Shown here: piece by piece, positions 36,724 through 44,058 of the stretch | Layout: each line of letters begins with the position of its first letter | Position numbering within the stretch: the first letter of the stretch is position 1 | Assembly: GCA_031275285.1 (NCBI GenBank) | Contig: JAISOY010000072.1 | Location: 1 to 55,037, forward strand | DNA: 55,037 nucleotides | Direction: 5' to 3' | From: Bacteroidales bacterium | Lineage (GTDB): Bacteria; Bacteroidota; Bacteroidia; Bacteroidales; UBA4181 | Translations under genes and position numbers: made by a program | Notes under the pieces: model-generated | Database searches by the model: none | What the model was told of the DNA's origin: nothing | What the model saw: only the letters and a program-made list of their open reading frames with translations

Positions 36724-36844
36724 AATAACATTCCAATAAGGTTTTCATCAATAATAACTTACAAAAGTTTCACATTAAAATTTAATTATCATCAATTATT
36801 TTGAGTGAATATTTGCCAACTAACAAATAACATTGCTTTATATT

Positions 36845-37381
36845 TTAGTAATTTAGAGGAACTAGAGCATCTTTTTCACTTTGAGAAGTTATGGAAAAAG
36901 TCACATTATTTTGAGGATCAAACATATTGTACGAACCATCTGAATTGACACTTTGTATTATAAGACAGTGATTTGCATAAGGCTGAATATTACTATTTTT
37001 ATAATATTCAAAATTATTTGTGTGTCTCATTCCTACCATTCGATTATTAGCACTATTTCCTGCCATCATGTTGTTAGCCTGTAAGTAACCTGACATTGCT
37101 TTTCCATCTATTGAGGAATCACCACCATTCTGAGCTAAATATGATATTGCTTGCGCCATTTTTTCTGCATCAGATCCTGAAAATTGAGATGCAAAATAAG
37201 CATTAGCAAAAGATCCAGCTGCATCTTCTGAAATACCCGCTCCACACAAATACGAAACACATCTCCAAAAACAGTCATTTTCGTACATGCCCCAATAACA
37301 ATCCCTTTCCTCTTCAGGAATTACATCCATCGTTTTTGCCAGTTCATCAAGGCTCTTTTTTGTTAATGTTAATTTTTTCAT
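36845..37381 (-). CDS. Leader-bearing small papain/C39-like cysteine-protease-fold protein, putative export cargo (copy 1)
   Basis: The 178-residue protein starts with MKKLTLTKKSLDELAKTMDV, an amphipathic Bacteroidota-style leader, and reaches CYWGMYENDCFWRC at 28-41. The body suggests a papain-like or C39-like fold: DCFWRC with Cys37, His138 in YANHCLII and FDPQNN with Asp155. That is a Cys...His...Asp-Pro-Gln-Asn order also seen in papain-like toxins and C39 peptidases. The leader shows Trp-Gly-Met (30-32) where a Gly-Gly cleavage site would be expected. The divergent plus-strand genes encode a leader-processing ABC exporter, so this is probably its substrate. Alternatives are a non-enzymatic bacteriocin precursor or a modified peptide precursor. 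Confidence 0.7.
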   Translation of the reverse strand: MKKLTLTKKSLDELAKTMDVIPEEERDCYWGMYENDCFWRCVSYLCGAGISEDAAGSFANAYFASQFSGSDAEKMAQAISYLAQNGGDSSIDGKAMSGYLQANNMMAGNSANNRMVGMRHTNNFEYYKNSNIQPYANHCLIIQSVNSDGSYNMFDPQNNVTFSITSQSEKDALVPLNY

Positions 37382-37485
37382 TGTAAAATAAATTAAAAAT
37401 GGTTGTAGAACAAAATCAAGTTAGTGCCAAATTTAATCATAAATTTTCAAAATTAGCCAACCTGATGAAATCTTTTTAAAGGTGC
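37382..37485. repeat. Conserved 5' flank of the cargo genes (copy 1)
   Basis: About 104 bp that closely match 39001-39105 over their length, from the ATG-proximal TGTAAAATAAATTAAAAAT to a distal block containing CCAACCTGATGAAATCTTTT. It marks a tandem duplication and may hold the promoter of each cargo gene. No confident -33/-7 pair was found. Confidence 0.75.
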
Positions 37486-37526
37486 GCCTTATCAATAGCA
37501 ATACGATCACAATTTCCGATCTTCCT

Positions 37527-37582
37527 ATCACTGAAGTGAACAAAAGGGACACGGATGTCAAAAGGGTGAAAAAGCAAATTCA
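37527..37582 (-). pseudogene. Remnant of a second GT4 glycosyltransferase gene
   Basis: On the minus strand this segment reads LLFHPFDIRVPFVHFSD, against LLLHPCNINIPFVHFSD in the intact GT4 gene (DNA about 35606-35660). It directly abuts the stop of the partner gene at 37583, where the intact GT4 gene starts in the other copy. So a large internal deletion removed most of a duplicated GT4 gene. It is not functional. Confidence 0.8.
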
Positions 37583-38434
37583 CTATTGCACTTTTCGAAG
37601 AGGTCCACTAGTCGGATTTACAGGTTCCGGATACTCTTCCGACACATAAATTAATCCACTGTTTACCGCTATATTTATTTCCTGATTTATACAACCAATA
37701 CCAAAAATATTCAGAGGTTGTTTGATATCATCTCCAACGTCAAATTCGAAATACCCGTCATTAGTATTCGTAGCAATGGATTCCTTTTTTATCCCATCTG
37801 TGCCCATAGCTGTTATCCATGCCCAAACAGGGCCTCCGGTTATATCATGGAATATATAACCCCGGATTTTTTTTTCTGAAACTGTTGTATAATTTTTACG
37901 AATCACCCTATCCTCGATAGCAGCATTAAACGTTCTTAAAGTAAGCCATTTTAGAGATGTTGAATCGGATGGCTGAACATTGTTTTTGCACAGATCCACT
38001 TCCGTGCTAGTATTTTTTTCAAAGATTACATTGTCTTTTTTTATATATTTTCCATTGTTATACAGAAGAATGGCATCATATTTTCCTGACAGCCAAGTAT
38101 AATAACGTTTATTATTTCTGATGGTGTCAAGTAGATGGATTTCACCGGATTTCTTACTTTGGAATAACAAATTGGCAACTCCCGACTGGTCTTTTTCGTA
38201 AGGCAGTTTAAATTTTATCTTCATATTTAAACACATAATGTGGATCTCTTCCGGATGCCATTTGAATGTACCGTCAATCGCTACCCTATCTCTCACCTGT
38301 CCATTTATGATTTGAACCTCTTCAAGGTACTGTTTGACCGTATCTGCAACTGATGTTTTTTCCAAATTTTTCGAATAAGCAAAAACAGGCTGGGAAAAAC
38401 AAACAAATATCATTACTCTTACTATATCTATCAT
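37583..38434 (-). CDS. Secreted cargo-partner protein with carboxypeptidase-regulatory-like domain (copy 2)
   Basis: The 283-residue paralogue of the protein at 35917-36723 has a signal peptide (VMIFVCFSQPVFAYS), an N-terminal domain with FKWHPEEIHIMCLNMKIKF and YDAILLYNNGKYIKKDNVIF, and a C-terminal sandwich with KIRGYIFHDITGG and NDGYFEFDVGDD. The two copies share motif order but many residues differ, so the duplication is not recent, or the copies have been diverging under selection as expected for proteins matched to different cargo. It lies 41 bp after cargo gene 2. Function unknown. Confidence 0.7.
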   Translation of the reverse strand: MIDIVRVMIFVCFSQPVFAYSKNLEKTSVADTVKQYLEEVQIINGQVRDRVAIDGTFKWHPEEIHIMCLNMKIKFKLPYEKDQSGVANLLFQSKKSGEIHLLDTIRNNKRYYTWLSGKYDAILLYNNGKYIKKDNVIFEKNTSTEVDLCKNNVQPSDSTSLKWLTLRTFNAAIEDRVIRKNYTTVSEKKIRGYIFHDITGGPVWAWITAMGTDGIKKESIATNTNDGYFEFDVGDDIKQPLNIFGIGCINQEINIAVNSGLIYVSEEYPEPVNPTSGPLRKVQ

Positions 38435-38475
38435 AACAATTTATGTTTACTTAGAAAATAGTTATGACCTAAAAA

Positions 38476-39000
38476 TCAAACACTTTTGAAAGCACCTGGT
38501 TGATTTATCTCTGATGAGCTAGTATAGAAACTCACACCATTCTGAGGATCAACAATCATAGGGCTCCCGTTGTTGCTAAATGTCAAAATAACGTAATGGC
38601 CAACATTGGGGGCGATTGCTCCATACCCATTTTCACCATAGTAATTAAATTTATCTGGATTAATCCAAAGTAATTGCTGATTATTATTGCCTACCATATT
38701 TGCTTGCGCATAATTCCTCGCATCAGCTAAATTCATCCCTGCTCCATTCTGAGCTAAATACGATGTTGCCTGTGCTATTTTTTCTGCATCTGATCCACTA
38801 TATTGAGATGCATAATAACCAGTAGCATAAGATGCAGCGGCCGATTCTGAAATACCCGCTCCACTCAGATAAGCAACACATCTCCAAAAACAATCCCCGT
38901 CGTACATTCCCCAATAATTATCCCGTTCACTTTCAGGGATTACATCCATCGTTTTTGCCAATTCATCAAGGCTCTTTTTTGTTAATGTTAATTTTTTCAT
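38476..39000 (-). CDS. Leader-bearing small papain/C39-like cysteine-protease-fold protein, putative export cargo (copy 2)
   Basis: The 174-residue protein starts at the ATG at 39000, the same position relative to the leader as in copy 1; a longer upstream frame (39039) is not conserved. Residues 1-44 differ from copy 1 at only five positions, while most of the rest is diverged. The possible active site is Cys37 in GDCFWRC, His135 in NVGHYVILTF and Asp151 in IVDPQNG. Trp-Gly-Met again replaces a Gly-Gly leader end. A conserved leader joined to a variable body is typical of exported effector or bacteriocin families. The protease-like fold is inferred from motif order only. Confidence 0.7.
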   Translation of the reverse strand: MKKLTLTKKSLDELAKTMDVIPESERDNYWGMYDGDCFWRCVAYLSGAGISESAAASYATGYYASQYSGSDAEKIAQATSYLAQNGAGMNLADARNYAQANMVGNNNQQLLWINPDKFNYYGENGYGAIAPNVGHYVILTFSNNGSPMIVDPQNGVSFYTSSSEINQPGAFKSV

Positions 39001-39105
39001 TGTAAAATAAATTAAAAATTGTATGTAGGTCAAAATCAAAACTGTTAAAGTTAATCATAAATTTTCAAAATTGGCCAACCTGATGAAATCTTTTTAAGGA
39101 TTTAC
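39001..39105. repeat. Conserved 5' flank of the cargo genes (copy 2)
   Basis: Copy 2 of the roughly 104-bp flank seen at 37382-37485, with scattered substitutions. On the minus strand an open stretch ending at 39065 (YGKSLKRFHQVGQF before the stop) runs through it. That may be the 3' end of a decayed gene that once preceded each cargo gene. Confidence 0.75.
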
Positions 39106-39205
39106 CATAAGCAGCAACGGTTCGATGATCTGTCAACCATTCAATCGAACGCCTATCCGTACAATCTGTCACGTATCAACTGTCCTATATGCGTATGTGT
39201 TTCCT

Positions 39206-40060
39206 TTATATCCTCATGGATAATTGATCCTTGTTTACCGTAAAAAAATGATGGAAAAATCTGTTTATATCCTGTTGGGTGATCATTTCTTTTTCTTGCA
39301 GCATTTTGAAGTTTTCCAAAATGACAGGTAATTCGGGATAGTTTTTCCCGTTGATTTCAGTCAAAAATACAACAATTTCATGAGTGATCTTTTCAATAGA
39401 CTGTTGTTTTTGCCCGTTCTTCCGCTTATCTGTTGCAAAGTAGTATTGTAACTGTTGCGTATCCACATAAAATTGCCCCCCATGTTTGGCCATTTCAGTC
39501 CAAAATTTAAAATCTTCAGCATCGGGATAGTTTTCATATTGTAATTGGTGTTTTTCCAAAAACATTTTTCGAATCATCGCAGACGAATATATGATACAAT
39601 TTCCCTGTAAAAAATTGAGTAATGGATTTTCTATCAAACCACCGGATCCGGGTACAGAGGATGGATTTTGTGAAGTTTCCATTGACTTTTGATTACCCAG
39701 TTGTTTTGTACAGCAACTACAGGCATCAATTGAAGGTTCTGCTTCCATAAAAGCATGCTGAACCTTTAACCTGTTAACATGCATTATATGGTTTGCCTGC
39801 ATAATGGCGATATATTTACCCGAAGCTGTTTCCAATCCTTTATTCAACGCACTGATACGATCATGAAAATCGTTTCCGGAAATAATATGAATACGCCGGT
39901 CATCAAAAGACCGGACAATAGATAGTGTGTTATCAGCAGCGCCGTAACCGGCAACTATGATCTCAAAATTAGTGAAAGATTGAGCCAGTACGCTTTTTAT
40001 GGCGTCGTGTACATGGCTTTCATGGTCACATACAGGAATAATGACTGACATTTCGCACAT
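39206..40060 (-). CDS. Degenerate GT2-like protein, probably catalytically impaired
   Basis: The 284-residue protein is clearly GT2-like (MSVIIPVCDHESHVHDAIKSVLAQ, SALNKGLETASGKYIAIM) but its key motifs are changed. Where active relatives have VNDGSSD it has VAGYGAAD (36-43), and where they have DADD it has QANH (88-91). An EDFKFW-type region is kept. It probably lacks metal-dependent transferase activity and may act as a binding or scaffolding subunit. It lies 9 bp after the LanC-like gene copy 2, mirroring the GT2/LanC-like pair at 31972-33826. Confidence 0.8.
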   Translation of the reverse strand: MCEMSVIIPVCDHESHVHDAIKSVLAQSFTNFEIIVAGYGAADNTLSIVRSFDDRRIHIISGNDFHDRISALNKGLETASGKYIAIMQANHIMHVNRLKVQHAFMEAEPSIDACSCCTKQLGNQKSMETSQNPSSVPGSGGLIENPLLNFLQGNCIIYSSAMIRKMFLEKHQLQYENYPDAEDFKFWTEMAKHGGQFYVDTQQLQYYFATDKRKNGQKQQSIEKITHEIVVFLTEINGKNYPELPVILENFKMLQEKEMITQQDINRFFHHFFTVNKDQLSMRI

Positions 40061-40069
40061 AAGCAGTGG

Positions 40070-41017
40070 TTATAAAAGTTCGGTTTGCCGGTTAACACAT
40101 AAGATGACAAGCCGTGCCAAACCGGTATAGTAATCTAAAGGTGAAGCTTTGATGTTGATTTCTTTAAACAGGTTTCTCAACATTCCATCTTGGTTTTGAA
40201 GTGCAATCCCGTTATGTTCCATATCTGAAAGCAATTTTGCAACATCTATTTTCTCTTTTAATGAAAGATGGGCAAAATGTATATTTCTGGTCCCGTCCGC
40301 TATTTGTTCATTAACTATATCATCATATCCTGCGATTGAGTTTCTCCGTACCAGTATGTCTAACTCATATCCAATCGCAAGAGAACTGAGCACTCTGCCT
40401 GTTTGATACAAAACGGCATAATTTTCTAATAACACATGCGAAAAGTGTTTGTAACCAGCAAAATTTACTAATTTCAGATAAACTTCATAAATCCTTAAAA
40501 CAGCCATTTTGTCGTTAATGCAGTGAATGTCAGAAAAATCCTGAAATTGAAGTGTTAAAAATAATTCCAGACCTTCAAAGATTTTTTGTTTGGTTCTTGA
40601 TAGCCGTTCGTCTTTTGGTTTTATACATGCTGCCTTAGAAAGAAAGTAAATAACCTTCATCGAATTTAACAGCATCTCCGGTTTTTTTTCAACATCTACA
40701 ATGCTTTTTACTATTTTTTCATACTGTTCGCCGAAAATTTCATCAAAATCAGCCTCTATGAAGTTTTTATCTATCAGGCACATAACAATATACCCTATTC
40801 CGGATAATCCGTTCTCAAAGCTTAAATCCCCGGGGTTGAAGATGATTGCCTCCTGAAGCAATTTAAATGCTTCGTTCTCCACATTTTCATTTTGCAAATA
40901 CCGTGATGCTTCGAACAGGGCCATGGACATTCCTGCTTTCCCGTGATATAAGCCCGGAGAATTTACTAAACAGGTATTTGGTAAAATATGATCAACCAGT
41001 TTGGATATGCTTATCAT
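40070..41017 (-). CDS. LanC-like toroid protein without zinc ligands (copy 2)
   Basis: The 315-residue protein has GLYHGKAGMSMALFEASRYL and FENGLSGIGYIV, the first two toroid motifs of LanC-like proteins, and a closing DYYTGLARLVILCV. The Cys, Cys-His zinc ligands of lanthionine cyclases are absent. It is the first gene of the minus-strand arm of the cluster and diverges from the exporter genes, so both arms share the promoter region 41018-41166. Like copy 1 it is paired with a GT2 gene. Recognition of the leader or cargo is a possible role, not shown. Confidence 0.75.
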   Translation of the reverse strand: MISISKLVDHILPNTCLVNSPGLYHGKAGMSMALFEASRYLQNENVENEAFKLLQEAIIFNPGDLSFENGLSGIGYIVMCLIDKNFIEADFDEIFGEQYEKIVKSIVDVEKKPEMLLNSMKVIYFLSKAACIKPKDERLSRTKQKIFEGLELFLTLQFQDFSDIHCINDKMAVLRIYEVYLKLVNFAGYKHFSHVLLENYAVLYQTGRVLSSLAIGYELDILVRRNSIAGYDDIVNEQIADGTRNIHFAHLSLKEKIDVAKLLSDMEHNGIALQNQDGMLRNLFKEINIKASPLDYYTGLARLVILCVNRQTELL

Positions 41018-41166
41018 TTTGAATCAAAAAAATGTCTAACTTTACGGCTCTTTAGAAAAATATTTTTTATCTATTACGACTGATTAATATCCATATATTT
41101 TAGCAAAATCACCCAAAATGGGGTTTTGGAGTGAACCCGCTTTGCAAGGAAATAAAAAGTTTAGAC

Positions 41167-42654
41167 ATGACAAAATCATTCGGGATTTTTTTTATGATTC
41201 AACAGTTTATACTGATTTTGTTCAACAACACTGTATATTGTCAAACCTTTGAAATAAGCCTGAGTAAAATACTGGCAGAATATTGTTTTGTCTCTCCTGA
41301 AGCCATAAAAGCGAAACTCAATTATGAAAACGCGAATTACAGTTACGAGAATTATAAAAAAAGATTTCTTCCCTCTGTTGCATTTAATCTTAACCCTGCC
41401 AATTTTAACCATTCATTCAAAGTGTTACAAAACCCAAGTGATGGTAGTTATTCTTATGTCGATGACTTTTCAAACAATAGTAGCATAGGAGTATCGGTTT
41501 CCCAAATAGTAGGCATTACGGGCGGCAGCATCAATATGAATAGTAACCTAAACATGTTGAACGAATTAAACGACAATCGCAAAAGCTTTAGTACAAGTCC
41601 GTTCTCTATCGGGTATAGCCAAAAGCTATTTGGCGGGACAACTAAAGATTTTAAACTTTCAAGAAGTATAGAACAGAAAAAAAACGTAAAGGCAGCAAAA
41701 GATTATTGCAGCAGTATCACAGGTATTCAACGGGAAGCCGTCAAGCTTTTCATGGATTTGATTTTGGTCAAAGTCTCTATGGATATTGCCTCTAAAAACG
41801 AAGCCATTTCAGATACTCTCCTTCAGGCAAGCACTGTAATGTACGATAATGGACGAATGGCGGAGAACGAGTACCTGCAAATGAAAATACAGGCAATCAA
41901 TGACCATTTTGCTTCTGAAAACTATAAAAAGGAATACGAAATTTCTCTTCGCCGGTTGTTGGATTATTTTGGTATGACCGACAATTATGAAAATTATATG
42001 ATTGGCCATCCTGAGTTTAACCTTCCATTCTTTTTAGATTTCAGCATAGTAATGGAATATGTCGAAAAGAATAATCCTTTCGCTTTGGAGCAACAGATAA
42101 AGAGAATAGAAGCTGAAAGAAACATTCATAATGCCAAGCATCAAAACCGGTTTACAAGTAACATCAGTTTCAATTTCGGAACCAACCAGTATGCTTCCAT
42201 TTTCAGGGATGCTTATAAAAATATGGCATCGCAACAATCATTGACCATTGGCTTGCAAATACCTGTTTTGCAATGGGGTATCAATAAAAACCATTTTAAG
42301 ATAGCACAAAATAACTATGAGATTTCCATGATGGAAATCGAAAGGGAATATGTCCGTTCTTACAACGATTTGAAGGAACAAGTCAACAATTATAACCACA
42401 ACGTAAACCTGATGACTATAGCCAGGTCGTCTTTTGAATTAGCTATAAAGCAATATGAGGTATCCGTTAATAAGTTCAATTTGGGAAAACTGTCCATTTA
42501 CGAATTGGGAGTCGCCCAGAAGGAAGTATTTACCTCCATGAACAGGTATTATGCAACAATGAAAGAGGTTTGGGACGGGTATTACAGTTTGCGTAATTTA
42601 ACCTTGTTTGATTTTGTCGAAAATAAGGAGTTAACGGAAACATTACTCCATTAA
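41167..42654 (+). CDS. TolC-like outer-membrane efflux protein
   Basis: A TolC-family protein of about 495 residues. I chose the ATG at 41167 because it gives a proper signal peptide (MTKSFGIFFMIQQFILILF...YCQ); a GTG at 41131 would extend it by 12 residues. The body has long heptad-rich helices and the outer-membrane strand region ISFNFGTNQYASIF. It ends in the repeat helix EVSVNKFNLGKLSIYELGVAQKE split across the text, as in TolC/OEP proteins. It should form the outer-membrane channel of the export machine encoded downstream (39 bp to the HlyD gene). Confidence 0.9.
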   Translation: MTKSFGIFFMIQQFILILFNNTVYCQTFEISLSKILAEYCFVSPEAIKAKLNYENANYSYENYKKRFLPSVAFNLNPANFNHSFKVLQNPSDGSYSYVDDFSNNSSIGVSVSQIVGITGGSINMNSNLNMLNELNDNRKSFSTSPFSIGYSQKLFGGTTKDFKLSRSIEQKKNVKAAKDYCSSITGIQREAVKLFMDLILVKVSMDIASKNEAISDTLLQASTVMYDNGRMAENEYLQMKIQAINDHFASENYKKEYEISLRRLLDYFGMTDNYENYMIGHPEFNLPFFLDFSIVMEYVEKNNPFALEQQIKRIEAERNIHNAKHQNRFTSNISFNFGTNQYASIFRDAYKNMASQQSLTIGLQIPVLQWGINKNHFKIAQNNYEISMMEIEREYVRSYNDLKEQVNNYNHNVNLMTIARSSFELAIKQYEVSVNKFNLGKLSIYELGVAQKEVFTSMNRYYATMKEVWDGYYSLRNLTLFDFVENKELTETLLH

Positions 42655-42693
42655 AAATATAATAAGGAATTATACAGTTAAGCAAACAGGTCT

Positions 42694-44040
42694 ATGAATG
42701 AAATTGAACAAGAAAATATGGACAGGGACGAAAATGAGGAGCGGAGTGAAGAAGTACAGGTTATTATTGACCGTATGCCGACCCAAGGAACCACATATGT
42801 GGCTTTTATTATCATCATGCTGATTTCCATCATTTTTACTATTGGTTATCTAGTGCGGTATCATGATACGGTTGACGGTCAAATATCAATCACAGCTTTA
42901 AATGCGCCGGTAAGGCTTATTTCCAATAGCAACGGAAGGCTGCATTTGCTACATGAAGACGGAACTGCGATAACGAAGGGTACAGTTATTTCCTTTATTG
43001 ACAATCCTGCCGATTACCATAATGTATGTATGGTTGATTCCATCATAAATTCCTGCGATATTACGAAAATTGCCGGAATTCCCTTGAATGAACAATTAGA
43101 ATTGGGCGAGTTAAGCCCCGCTTACAGTAATTTTTACGTAGCCCATAAACACTACCACTATTTCATAAGTTCCAACACTTACGAAATACGCCGGAATAGT
43201 TTAAGAAGCCAGATAGAAATGGACACTAAAATATTAGGTAATATCCAAAATGAAATATCTGTCCGAAATGAAATACTGAAAATTTCCGCAGAACAACTAT
43301 TCAAAGATAGCATTATTTTTTCCCAAAAAGCGATGAGCGAAGCAGACTATGTCAGGCAAAAAGCCGAACATCTCGCATCTATTGAAACATACCAGAGATT
43401 GCAGACTGAATTGTCGTCCATCCAATCAAGAATAAAAAAGAATACCATAGACATAGGCCAATTGGATGCAGAAGAAAATGAAAACGCCCACAGACTTTGG
43501 CTCGAATTGATCACCAACAAAAATGAATTGATCAACCATATTGCAGTTTGGAAGCAAAATTTTGTAACTATATCGCCAGTTGACGGCAGATTGGAATATT
43601 TGGATTTCTGGAGGCAAAACAGTTTCGTGCAGAATGGACAAGAATTGTATTCAGTTATCCCGCTGAAAAATGAACTTATCGGTGAAATGATGATTCCCTC
43701 GTATGGTTCGGGAAAGGTAGAAACAGGACAACAAGTGAATGTAAAACTAAACAACTATCCTTACGATGAGTTCGGTTCGATAAGAGGGATTGTCAAATCC
43801 ATTTCACACATAACCAATACAATAAAAACCGATCAGGGTAATGTGGATGCGTACAGGGTAATTGTGGGATTTCCTGATGGAAGTACCACCAATTACGGTG
43901 CTAAATTGGATTTGAATTTTGAATCCAAAGGTATGGCTGAAATTATTACAAAAAACAAGCGATTAATTCAACGGCTGTTTGATAACTTGAAATATTCCGT
44001 TACAAACGATGAGCACAAAAAACACCAAATTGAACAATAA
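42694..44040 (+). CDS. HlyD-family membrane fusion (periplasmic adaptor) protein
   Basis: The 448-residue protein has a short acidic cytoplasmic N-terminus, one membrane segment (about 33-54, VAFIIIMLISIIFTIGYLV), a beta-barrel/lipoyl region, a long coiled coil (about 165-270) and a C-terminal barrel with GSGKVETGQQVNVKLNNYPYDEFG, as in HlyD-type adaptors of type I secretion and bacteriocin export. It links the ABC exporter at 44059 to the TolC-like channel. It ends 18 bp before the ABC gene. Confidence 0.93.
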   Translation: MNEIEQENMDRDENEERSEEVQVIIDRMPTQGTTYVAFIIIMLISIIFTIGYLVRYHDTVDGQISITALNAPVRLISNSNGRLHLLHEDGTAITKGTVISFIDNPADYHNVCMVDSIINSCDITKIAGIPLNEQLELGELSPAYSNFYVAHKHYHYFISSNTYEIRRNSLRSQIEMDTKILGNIQNEISVRNEILKISAEQLFKDSIIFSQKAMSEADYVRQKAEHLASIETYQRLQTELSSIQSRIKKNTIDIGQLDAEENENAHRLWLELITNKNELINHIAVWKQNFVTISPVDGRLEYLDFWRQNSFVQNGQELYSVIPLKNELIGEMMIPSYGSGKVETGQQVNVKLNNYPYDEFGSIRGIVKSISHITNTIKTDQGNVDAYRVIVGFPDGSTTNYGAKLDLNFESKGMAEIITKNKRLIQRLFDNLKYSVTNDEHKKHQIEQ

Positions 44041-44058
44041 TTAAGAAAATACCAAAAC

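Noticed and set aside
41131..41166. GTG start of the TolC-like gene
   Set aside because: The extra 12 residues place polar sequence before the signal peptide; the ATG at 41167 gives a normal signal peptide.
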